Source: Roridomyces roridus
Taxonomy: Eukaryota > Basidiomycota > Agaricomycetes > Agaricales > Mycenaceae
Direction: 5' to 3'
NCBI GenBank assembly: GCA_029378245.1
Contig: JARKIF010000005.1
Location: forward strand, 620,001-684,000
Length of the DNA: 64,000 nucleotides
A model generated the notes under the pieces. The model saw nothing but the letters and a program-made list of their open reading frames with translations, made no database searches and had not been told where the DNA came from. A program made the translations under genes and the position numbers. Shown here piece by piece: positions 34,246 through 44,621 of this stretch (position 1 is its first letter; every line of letters starts with the position of its first letter).

Positions 34246-34760
34246 TCACGAACGCTCGCCACGGAGACGACGGGCGAGTGCGAGATCCTTGGGCTGGATG
34301 GTGACACGCTTAGCGTGGATAGCAGCGAGATTGGTGTCCTCGAAGAGGGAGACGAGGTACGCCTCGGCGGCCTCCTGGAGAGCCATCACAGCCGACGACT
34401 GGAAACGCAAGTCGGTCTAGACGAGAGTCAGCTACTGGTGGCACAAGAACAGACAAGCACGCACCTTGAAGTCCTGAGCAATCTCACGAACGAGCCGCTG
34501 GAAGGGGAGCTTGCGGATGAGGAGCTCGGTCGACTTTTGGTAGCGACGGATTTCACGAAGCGCGACGGTACCAGGGCGGAAACGATGGGGCTTCTTGACA
34601 CCGCCAGTGGTGGAAGAGGGTTGTTTGCGGGCAGCGCCCTTGGCGGCGAGCTGGCGGGGAGTGAGTCAAGACGACGACAGAGCCAGCGAGCTCGACGCAC
34701 CTGCTTACGAGGAGCTTTGCCTCCGGTGGACTTGCGAGCGGTTTGCTTGGTGCGGGCCAT
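34246..34760 (-). CDS. H3: histone H3, copy 2
   Basis: Start codon at 34760-34758 and stop at 34248-34246; two introns at the same positions as copy 1. The protein is the same as copy 1, including the two-residue longer tail [17 protein letters not shown]. Intron 1 differs from copy 1 at a single base and intron 2 at two, and the first ~150 bp of 3' flank are nearly identical. The adjoining MFS copies have diverged strongly. The simplest inference is gene conversion or selection keeping the H3 genes alike. Matching H4 genes are not in the window. Confidence 0.97.
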
Positions 34761-34884
34761 TGGTGTGTTCTGAGGAAGGGTCAGAAGATGAGCAGGAAGG
34801 AGAGTGGAGAGGGACCTTGAGGTCTTGAAGAAGTGTAGATGGTGGTGGTTAAAGAACAAGCCAGGAGAGGGTCGCTCAACAAAC

Positions 34885-34935
34885 TTTATACTCGAAATCA
34901 CGTGGGCGAGCAATGCCGCAAACAACGCGTCGCGT
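34885..34935 (-). promoter_or_regulatory. histone H3 promoter module, copy 2
   Basis: On the minus strand, ACGCGACGCGT (34935-34925), then CACGTG (34904-34899), then TATAAA (34890-34885), the same order as upstream of copy 1. The spacing between the boxes is shorter than in copy 1 (20 instead of 33 bp). Because flanks are otherwise diverged, conservation of this order supports function. Confidence 0.6.
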
Positions 34936-34947
34936 AATCAAGTACAA

Positions 34948-37138
34948 TTAAACATCCAACGCGTAATTCTCGTCTACATCTGTATTCATTGGCATTTCGG
35001 CCATCATGAAGCTGAACAAGAGGCCCAACCCCGCCACTCCAGTCAACGTCTGCCAAACTACGACCATACTCTACGCGAATGCCGCTCTGACCTCTGTCCG
35101 GATGGGCTCCTCGAGCTGCTTGATCGCAGGGATGGCTGCGTAGGCAATCTCGAAACCCGGTGGAAACTGCGCTACAAAATCGGCGGGAAGCTTTCTCCTC
35201 AACATGTTCTGCAAGATTGTCCACGAGATTGTAATCCCCCATGTCCGGAAGAACGACCGTGTGAAGATGAAAAACGCCAGCGCAGAGGCAGCGCGGTCGA
35301 TTGGCAGCGGCGACGATAGCGGGAATACCGGGGCGGTGAACTAGTTCATCAGCATGATTCAGAATGAGAGGATAGACGTACAATCAAGCCAATGCCAGTG
35401 CCCGTAATAATCTGATATCCCATCCAATTTCGCATCGGTGAGTCCTGTTTGACGGTGCTAAATAATCCCAGCCGACGATAGTGAATATCCAGCCAATCCA
35501 ATTCACTGGCCGGTATCGCTTTGTGAACGACACGAGAGCACCGCCGACGAGGGCCATGGGCGCGATGACGAGCGCTCCGGGGAGCAAGTCGATGCCCGAG
35601 CGGAGAGGCGAGGCACCCAAGCAGGCTTGGAAGAATACTGGAAGATAGTATATCATCGCTGAGCGACAATGAGGGACAAATACTCGGCAAAAGAAATCGA
35701 CGCACATATGCTGATGATCCCATGCATAGCAGTGGTGAGAAGCCCACTAAGCGACGTGCGCATCAATGGGAATCGTAGGCCGTCTCGCAACCTTGGCTTC
35801 GTAAATGCCAAACGACACCAACAGTGCCAGGCCTACAACGAGAGGAACGAGAACCTGTGCAGAATGCCACGGGTAGCGGATTCCGCCCCAGCTCATTCCA
35901 ATGATACAAAGGCCCGATCCTAAGACGACTATGGTGTTGCCACTGAAGCGGTGAGAACAGGTTTTCAGCGATCGAGGCACTCACATCCAATCCACCTTTC
36001 CCAATTTACTGATAATTTTTCCTTCCGGCGTACGAACGGAATGGTATCTCCAGACGAGGAAAAATGTGATTGCGGTACATGGCAGATTGAGATCTAAGGG
36101 AATGTTAGCTTGGAATTTGTTCTCATTCGGGACCTACAGAAAAGTGCTAGTCATGCTTTGTCTCCGTAATTCGAGAGGGCACCATCCCAATCATGTCGGC
36201 TACTGCAAAGATATTCCAAGGGGAACGCACCACCGGAGGCCCGATAGCCTAGATTAAACTTGGAAATCGAACAACAAAAAAGTAGCATACGCATAGACGC
36301 AAAAGACCATGCAATGCCTATCATTCCTTGGTACATCCCGCGTTCCGCCAGAGGGACGAGATCCGCTACGAGGACTTCTGTAAGGGCGAGGATACCACCT
36401 CCCCCGATGCCTGCGGGTTGCTTGAGGTCTGAGGGAAAGCGAGTACAAATTACCTTGGATGGCTGTGAAATTATGTCGATTTCATGTGCGTGGAAGAACG
36501 GAAAGCCTACTTCGTGCGGCAATCATCATATTCTGCGTCGAGGAACTATCAGCCACACCTTTCTCTGGCTTGCTTGCTTACCATATTCTGAGCAGCGCCA
36601 GCAAGAGCGCTACCGACGGCAAAGCATGCGATGCACAACAGCATAACGGGTCGCCTACCCAGGGTGAGTCGATGCAACTGGAGTAAGAAAACGCTGACCT
36701 GCCCATCGCATCCGCGAGACTCCCACTAGGTGGTATGAACGCCGTACTGCTGAGTGCATATGCCGAGCCGACCTTGGGCCTTGTCAATCACAGGCTTCTT
36801 TCCAACAAGACAAAGGGCACCCAGATGTAATCTCCATGGGTATCATCCAGCGCCTTTGCAATCGTAGGCAGGGCGGTGCCCAAGAAAGGTTAGCCAGAAT
36901 GCACGGGTTTTGGAGGTGGGTGCGGAGGGTCGGCCGTGGCATCTTCACAGTTATTCGAGTAGTCTGATTTGGGACTTTGAATCGGGGGTGGTAGGACGCG
37001 CTTCGCAATGCGTCGGGGCCCAGTATTTTTCTGTCGAAGTGGTTTGATAGCGGTGAAGAAGACGAACGATAGGAACGTGACCACGAGGTCCATCCAAAAC
37101 GCGCGTCGATGTCGTTTCTTGGTGTTTGGGCGATCCAT
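34948..37138 (-). pseudogene. decayed DHA2-type MFS transporter, paralogue of 2242-4430
   Basis: On the minus strand the gene retains recognisable pieces ([87 protein letters not shown]-like [20 protein letters not shown]) in the same exon order as the intact copy. Lesions seen: a scrambled and partly missing first exon with an out-of-frame [13 protein letters not shown] block, a 1-bp deletion near 35470 that shifts WIGWIFTIVG out of frame, and an in-frame TAG at 35073-35071 where the intact copy has an Arg codon. Remaining exons keep splice sites, so decay is fairly recent. It ends 187 bp upstream of H3 copy 2. Confidence 0.85.
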
Positions 37139-37382
37139 AGGTGGCAAGAGGTGTAGCATTCGAAAAGTTCAAGTACCATCGCCTGAAGCGAGTAGGCTGC
37201 CTGCTAACTCGGCATGAAGACATATGAAGCAAGCATAGAAAGTAGCGTGGATTTGAGAGTAGCTAGTAAGTGCGTTGTATCTGCCTGTAGTATGTTGAGA
37301 AAATGAGGGTGGCCACTTGACTTGCCTGATGCGGCTCGGCTCTTTTTTGATCTCTCTCAGGCTCTTACTGTCTGCCATCACC

Positions 37383-39679
37383 ATGTCCGATACATCTCAC
37401 CAAGCTCGCAGTGCCGAGGAGGCGAACCAAGAACCCATGAACCAAGACGAACTTCAATTGGTCAATACGGCGTAGGAGGGACATTGGGGCACATCTATCG
37501 GGTTGTGGGGCTGTAATCGGTAACGTCTCTTCTGGTGACCAACTGGAAATGGCTGCGGGTATCCTGTTTGCATTTTCTTCGTCCATGTTGCTCTTCTGCT
37601 TGGCCTGGGATGCCCTGCGGTTTTGCGAGATGCGAAGACAAAAATCAAACAGGATTGAGATAATACCGCTTGAACCTGATCAGCGCTCATACCTGCGTAG
37701 GGAAGCCCCCAGTGTCACTCTAATTTTTTCAGCTCCTCAGGGAGCCCCACAGAGATACTGACCTTTGTATTTTTCAGCAAAAGCTTGGTTATAAGCAGGT
37801 ACGGATTTTCTCTCTATCTGATCAGTTACCTGAGAAGCATCCCTCCCTGCAGCGCCTCCATCGCAGCTGGAATCTCGCCGAAAGTTTTGCCGCAAGTTTC
37901 TGCGCCCTCAACTTCATTGGCGGCGTTCGGTGGGTTTTTTTTCGCCCTTGACGTTGCATGACCTCAAACATTCATCATAGGTCCGTCATTTTCCTCGGGT
38001 TACAAGCAGGAGGGCCAGCGGCGATATGGTGAGTGCTATCTGCTACGGACTCGCCGATGCTGATAGATTACAGGTCTTCGTACATCATCACCATAATCTT
38101 CATGCTCATTACTGCTGCGGTGCTCGCCGAAATTTGCTCTGCACTCCCACTTAGCGGTTCCATCTACATCTGGGCTGCCGAGAGTGCCGGACCCAAACAC
38201 GCTCGTTTCTTCGGCTTCATCGTCGCTTGGTGGTCGTGCACGGCGTGGTCAACCTTTACAGCTGGTAACAGTCAGGTTAGTGCGTCCGTCACTGCAACCG
38301 TCCATCTCACTCTTCTCCAGACGGCCGCCAACTATGTCATATCGCAACTTACAGTCTGGGACATTGACTTCCCGGGTGGGACTACAACCGACAACGTCAA
38401 GTGGCGAGCCCTCATTTGGGCCGTGTCAGAAGCACTGCTCATCCTGTCCGTGGCGGTCAACTATCTCCCGCCCAGGATGTATTCGGCCATCTTCCGTTTC
38501 TCGGTCGCCCTCATGATGCTCGACTTTTTCTTATGCGTGATCTGGCTTCCAATTGCTGTTTCCAAGACCTACGGGTTCCGTAGTGCAAAAGATGTCTTCA
38601 CGATGACTTGTATGTGCTGCACTAGCCGCTCAGGATAATACTGACGTTATTTCAGACAATGGCACCGGAGCCCCGCCCGGATGGAACTGGATCTTGTCCT
38701 TCTTGTTTACTGCAGGGACCATGACTGGTTTCGACGCCTCTGGGCACATTGCAGAAGAAACCAAAAACGCGAGGTATATCCGAGTGTCAGGCTTGAGATT
38801 CTGCTAACAAATATGTAGTGTGGTTGCTGGCAAAGGCATCCTCACCAGTGCCTTTGCAACCGGCATTCTGGGCTTTATCACTACTATCCTGTTCTTGTTT
38901 TGCACGCCGGACCTTGACACGCTCTTCGCACTGGAGGCCCCGCAACCGTTTGTGCAAATTTATGCCCTCGCGCTGGGCAAGGGTGGCAGCGTTTTCATGA
39001 CGGTCATCGCCGTCCTCGGTCTCATGCTTGTAGGTTTATCCGCCTATTTTGCTCGTCATTTACTGACAATATGAAGAACACGAGCATCGCCATTGTCGCG
39101 GCTTCCCGCCTTGTTTTCGCCGTAGCTCGGGATGGAGTCTTACCCGGTTCCTCCTGGATATCACGCGTCACTGAGGATGGCCAGCCACGCAACGCCGTCA
39201 CCTTCATCTTCGTCTTCTCTGCCGCCATGCTCTGCACCATCCTGCCTTCCCAGGTCGCATTCACGAGCCTGGTGAGTGCAGGAGGGGTGCCGACAATCGC
39301 AGCTTATGGACTCATCGCGCTCTTGCGCCTCACGATGACGCCCAACGAGTTCCAAGGGTCGTATTTCCGCTTGGGTAAATTTGCTCGCCCTTTCTATATC
39401 AGTGCGGCGCTCTTCAATGTATTGGTGTTTGCGGTCATGATCTCGCCATTCTACTTCCCTGTTACCAGCGAGACATTCAATTTCGTACGTTTCACGCTCT
39501 TCACTGTTTCTGCAGTACTGAAAACCGCGTAGGCCAGCGTCATCTTTGGTGCTGTGACCATATTCGGGATTGCAAGCTGGTATTTCACGCCGGAGGACAA
39601 ATGGCTTCGGCCGGGGACTGTGCAGGAGGAATTGCGCAGTGCAGACGGGGATGTGGATAATAAAGACAGTGGGATTTGA
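37383..39679 (+). CDS. amino acid/choline/GABA permease (APC superfamily)
   Basis: ATG at 37383 begins a polar N-terminus (MSDTSHQARSAEEANQE). An unusually long first intron (about 37461-37777) leads to QKLGYKQ, then RLHRSWNLAESFAASFCALN, a fungal APC signature. About twelve hydrophobic helices follow (ITIIFMLITAAVLAEICSAL; GSIYIWAAESAGPKHARFFG; WILSFLFTAGTMTGFDASGH; IAEETKNAS; NTSIAIVAASRLVFAVARDG). The C-terminus ends DGDVDNKDSGI. The sequence fits plasma-membrane permeases of the Uga4/Hnm1 group, which take up GABA, choline or polyamines by proton symport. The precise substrate is not determined. It is divergent to the dead MFS gene, with 244 bp between. Confidence 0.87.
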
Positions 39680-39739
39680 GGAGGTCGTGTAGCTTAGCTA
39701 ATCAAGTTTCGACACGTAAAGGGTTTAACTGCTTTGAAG

Positions 39740-41886
39740 ATGATTCCATGGCTGCTGGTCCTATCCCTGCCAGCGCTCGTGGCCGGCCTTGACAAGACTC
39801 ACGGCGTTCCTGCTGCTCTGCTATCCCGCTACTCCGCGCCGAAATCTGGTTCGCTGTGGAAGTGCTTGGACGGCTCTAAAGAAATTCCTTGGGACTTTGT
39901 CAACGACGACGCTTGTGACTGTCCCGATGGCAGCGACGAGCCTGGTTTATACCCTTACTTTCGGTCTTGCACAAGTAAACTGACGCGTATCGCTTCTCAA
40001 GGCACAAGTGCCTGCCCCAACAGCACTTTCTACTGCAAGAACGAGGGCCACATCGGCGCGACTATCCCGAGCTCGAGAGTAAACGACGGGCTATGCGGTG
40101 AGTGCGCGACGTTGACTTTGGTCGTCCGACGCGTTGAATGAACGAACGCTTGGTGCAGAGCCGCAATGTTGTGACGGCTCCGACGAACGACCGGGTGTTT
40201 GCAAGAACGCGTGCAAGGAGATTGGAGAGGAGTATAGAAAGAAGCGGGATGCGGAGCGTAAGATTCAGAAGACTGTGAGTCTGCTTTCTCTCTCTGTTGT
40301 CGGACTGTACTCATTTTACCAGGGTGCCAAAATTCGCTCTTCGTACATTACTTTTGCGCACAAAGAGAAGAAACGGCTAGAGGCATTGGTGGAATCGACA
40401 AGCCAGGAAATCGTAGTTCGTGAGAAGGAGGTTGCGCGTCTACGAGGTGGGTCTGCACTTGTGCGCTGGACGCTCTGACCATTTCCCAGACATTGCGGAG
40501 CGCACCGAATCATTATCTGCCGCCGCTTTGGAACACAAGCAACAGTCACGTAGGTGGACAATATAGCTCGTTATCGCGAAGTTGCTCATAAAACTTCTAG
40601 CACTTTACCTCTCGTTGATGGACCATTCCTCTGCGCTCAAATCCCTGCAGCGTGAACACAAGAAGCACCTAGAGCGCGAGAAGCAGCTCGGGGACATCTT
40701 GGATACTCTTCGCAAAGGCTACAACCCCAACTACCAGGACATGGCCGTACTCGAGGCCGTCCGTGGATGGGAATACCTGGCCGGTCTGCCACACATTGGT
40801 GTTGAGGAGGATGCGCAGATGGATCTCTCCGTTTCTGACGAAGAGGCCGGCATTCCGGAAGAAGAGCAAGATGACAAGCAGCCCGAGGAGGAGCTCCCTG
40901 AAGACGAGTGGACGGCGGAGGAGCTGGAAACTGGGGTTGATGAACTGCTCAACACGGACTACATCTCAATGCTCATGTCTCATGATGACCATGTCATGTC
41001 CCCTCCGGTTGGCTCTCGTGAGTTCTCGCCGTGTTGAGTGCGCGGCATGCTAACCAAAATCCAGTGTTCAACGTGCGCGCTTACCTGCCCGATTCCATGA
41101 TCCCTCAATACGACGACATGAGATCTGCTGTCATTTCGTGGTTGGGAGTGATTGGAATCGTCGGCACTGACGGCGAAAAGTCGACCGGTTCGTGCATCTC
41201 ATACACCTCTGAACCCGACTCAAAATCCGAATGTAGACTCGTCTAAAGCACGCCAGGCCTTGAACGACGCCGAGTCTGCGCTCAAGCGTGTCAAGAACGA
41301 AAAGAAGGATGCCGAGGAGGCTTTGGAGGACATTTTCAGTGTCGAAGGCTTTGGCGCCGAGGGCCAGTGGAAGAAACTCGACGGCACTTGCTTGAACCTC
41401 GACACCGGAGAGTTGGTTGCTTTTCTTTTGTGCCCGTGATGACATCTTAATCCGTCATAGATACACTTACGAGGTCTGCATGTTTGACCAGGCAAGGCAG
41501 AAGCCCAACCATGGCGGTACCACGTTCAACCTCGGGTAGGGACTATTTCCTCGCGACGAATATTCGCTGATTATATTGGACAGAAAATTCTCATCCTGGA
41601 ACCCTTCGCCGGATGTCCAACCAGGTGAACCCGCATACTACGAAAGGCAGGTGTACAACGCAGGCACCCGGTGCTGGAATGGTCCCGAACGCAGTGTCGT
41701 TGTGCGTATCCCTTCTCGGGCATCTCCCTCACTCTGACTTGAAATTTCCAGCTTGTCATGAAATGCGGAACGGAAAATGCGTTGCTGTCGGTGGCCGAGT
41801 TGGAAAAATGCGAGTACCAGCTGACGGGAACGTCACCCGCGCTGTGCCTGCCGCTGGATAACGGGAGTGAGAGAGAGGAACTGTGA
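39740..41886 (+). CDS. GTB1: glucosidase II beta subunit
   Basis: ATG at 39740 encodes a signal peptide (MIPWLLVLSLPALVAG). Two LDL-receptor class A-like Cys repeats follow (DDACDCPDGSDEP; EPQCCDGSDERPGVC). Then come a long coiled-coil (KRLEALVESTSQEIVVREKE; LQREHKKHLEREKQLGDIL), an acidic stretch and the C-terminal MRH lectin domain (YTYEVCMFDQARQKPNHGGT; YNAGTRCWNGPERSV; LVMKCGTENALLSVAELEKC). About ten exons are joined. The protein binds mannose on N-glycans and holds the catalytic alpha subunit in the ER lumen. The end reads EREEL, so the last four residues (REEL) are a variant of the usual HDEL-type ER retrieval signal. It starts only 60 bp after the permease. Confidence 0.94.
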
Positions 41887-42001
41887 GATGTAGATATAGC
41901 GTCGAAAAGAATGTTTTGAGGCGTATTTAATTTTTCCGGACTCTTGGAGGACGACGTCTATTACAATCCGTTTCAATTCTAGGCAACGACAATCGCAATA
42001 T

Positions 42002-42785
42002 TTAGAGGACGTTGAGGTCTCCGAACTTCTCGTTGTAGCCTGTGCAGGATATGAGCAGCTAGGATTAGTTTTGATACATTGTACGCACCGGGGACCGTGA
42101 ATTTTCCCTTCTTCATCATGGTCTCCATGACCTGGACGAAGCGAGGGTGGGCATCACCAACGTCGTAGCTCTGTGTTTGCAGTGAGTCTAATGTACACGA
42201 GAAGTGAATGGACCGTACCGTCAAGTCCTCGAACGGCCGAGCCTCCTCAATGTTAGCGAGCGTCGCCTGGAGCTCTTTAACCTCTACGTCAATTTTCTCC
42301 TCCATAGCCTGCGCCGAAGCCACCTGCAAAGACCGAGATTTGAGTCTACGCGTCGGGGAGGTCAAGAGACACGGACCGCCTTTGCCTCGAACGCATCTAT
42401 CGCCTTGACGTGGGCATCGACGTCGTATGTGACGGGCTTGAAGCTCTTGAGGAGCTTCTCAGCCTCGTCGACGACAGCCTGGTTGCGGAGGATGGAGCGG
42501 TAGTGGCCAATGTCGACGGTCGTGGGCTCGCTGGCGTACTGCGATTGCAGACGCTGTGCCTCGGAGTGGCGTTTCCGGAAGGCCTGCAGGGCTGAGACGG
42601 TCTCTGTGTGGTGCCATCCCGCCTGTTCAGCGAAGAGCGGGTGGACATCGGAGCTGGTACCGACCTTTTCCGAGACCAAGTGTGGAATATATGCGGGTGA
42701 AGTCCTAGTTTTTTCGTGAGCTCAGGCAAGGAGGGCGTGGACTGGATGGACTGACGACCGCGGCGACCGCTGCTTTGGAGGCCAT
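42002..42785 (-). CDS. ATP7: mitochondrial ATP synthase subunit d
   Basis: Downstream exons are unmistakable Atp7: LQAFRKRHSEAQRLQSQYAS, VDIGHYRSILRNQAVVDEAE, VKELQATLANIEEARPFEDL, VMETMMKKGKFTVPG and the end YNEKFGDLNVL. For the N-terminus I choose ATG at 42785 (MASKAAVAA), because introns from there give DFTRIYSTLGG leading into the conserved exon, which matches the usual start of fungal subunit d. A longer in-frame reading from 42843 gives no family similarity and is rejected. The protein is part of the peripheral stator stalk in the inner mitochondrial membrane. Confidence 0.9.
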
Positions 42786-42895
42786 CGAGAGGATGAGCGG
42801 AAGTGGTGGGTGTTTGGCTCGGTGTCGGACTGATGCGCATCACTCAAGAGTCTCTCTCTCAAAAAATACATTCATAATTCTCTCATACGACACCC

Positions 42896-44484
42896 TCACT
42901 CGTCTTTCGAAAAGCCATAAGTATTCCCCAACATCTGATTTGCTGGAATAGATCGTTCGTCAGCCAAGAGCGTCGCACTCTCGACCCCAGCAACAGGCAG
43001 ACGAAGACTCTTGCCATCGAAAGGAACGTGGGTGGGAAGAAGTCCGATCTTTCACATTGGTTTAGGATATGAGAATGAGATACACAATACGACTCGCCTG
43101 CATCAGGACACTCGCTTGGTCCCACCATATGTGCTCGTGGAAGAGACGGTCGCCCCGGACGTTGATTACGCCCAACATGGGGACAGAAATCTTCTTTCCA
43201 GTGGGTGGTACGCCTGGCAATAGCCAGTCAACCTGTCTGTCGTGTGTCATATGCATAATGAATTCATCTGGAGCCAATATTTCATGATGCAGCTGCGTAG
43301 AACCAAGGCGCTCACCAACAACACGATCGGATCCAACTGTCCGAGAGATTGCCTCCATACGGAGATCTGGGGGGTTGCTAACAGCATATTGGGAGCACTG
43401 ACCGACCACAAGACAGAGACTTGCCTGAAAATGAAGTGGTCCCGATAGAAAGCAGTCAACTTCTCGCGGCCGATGCCTCCAGTCAGCTGTAGAGATTGAA
43501 TTTGAAGCAGCAATCCAAGTACTAGAAAACCAACCGTTGGAACATGATTAACATACGGCTCGGCCACCATCGTGCCCAGTGTTTTTGCCAGACTGCGAAC
43601 CTGGCGGAATGAGACGTAAGTTGGGGAAGATTATTTCATCTTACTTCAAATTCAAAGTAGGTGTGTTCCTCCCATACGGCCTCGATGTCGAAATCTGCGG
43701 ACGATGAGCGCAGATCGAAGGAAAGAGAAGGCCTTACATGGTCCATGGAGGTATTTCCTGAAATGCACGGCAGCTCTACTATGAGCAGTAGACGCTGCGC
43801 TATTGTGGAATTCGACTGTTTGCGGAAGAACAAAGAAAGGTGAAGGCGAGTCGATCTTGGAGATGGTAAGATTCGGCGAGGGATTCGCGTTCTCGGTTCC
43901 GGATGGCACGAAAACAAGGGTGGGAACGAGGGCAGGCGCAGGCAGAGTGTAGCCATAAACAACAAGACAGACGAGCCGAGGGTCTTGAGGAAGAGCAGCG
44001 ACAACCTCACCGAGGACGCTCGAGTCGTAAACTAACCATTAGTCAGGTGAAGAACAGCAAACGGCCCTTTTTTCAAGTTACCAGCAACAGCAAACTTGTC
44101 GCGAGTATCGAGCTGATCGAGATTGAGAAGAGCATCCACAGTGGCGCTCAAATTAGTCTGAACGGAACCAGCGGCGGCTGTGATCTATACCCTGGTCAGA
44201 GTCACGTCGACGATCTTGTAACAGTTTACCCCGACTACAGCAAAACCCTCCTCGGCCCATTTCTGAATGGGAGGAGGGTCCAGAGGTTTATCGTCGCCAG
44301 ATGCCTCGGATAGATTCAAAGAACTGTCTGCAGGCAGAAACAGTATCAAACCAGGTCCCGTACCCCTCCGCGTGAGAGGAGGTTGCAACACGATGCCCTC
44401 GGCCACGTTCACGAGTGGTGCGGAAGGGAGAGGAACGGGCTGCTCGTTCGATGAGCTAGGATCGTAGTGCAACGGACGCGACAT
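42896..44484 (-). CDS. dienelactone hydrolase-like protein with SnoaL/NTF2-like C-terminus
   Basis: ATG at 44484 (MSRPLHYDPSSSNEQPVPLP) starts a protein whose first half resembles the alpha/beta-hydrolase dienelactone (carboxymethylenebutenolide) hydrolases of basidiomycetes (GPGLILFLPADSSLNLSEAS, LVCLVVYGYTLPAPALVPTL, SPFFVLPQ). The second half (HHEILAPDEFIMHMTHDRQV, WLLPGVPPTGKKISVPMLGV, LFHEHIWWDQASVLMQAG) is a SnoaL/NTF2-like pocket domain. About eight exons with ~50 nt introns. The stop is at 42898-42896. I could not place a clear catalytic GxCxG nucleophile motif, so hydrolase activity is uncertain. It is transcribed away from the FAD monooxygenase across 137 bp. Confidence 0.75.
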
Positions 44485-44621
44485 GATTAGATGGGCAGGC
44501 GTGGGAGAATGCACGTCGTTATCAGTGGCGCGGACGGAACCTAAATCTCATGGGCACGGCCGCGGGTTCGCCACGGCCGAGAGTATGTCTTAAATGACGT
44601 GCATCGAGAGAGAGAGTCTTC

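Noticed and set aside
42785..42843. Longer ATP7 reading from an ATG at 42843
   Set aside because: It gives a Ser/Thr/Pro-rich N-terminus unlike subunit d, while the ATG at 42785 plus introns gives the expected short start.
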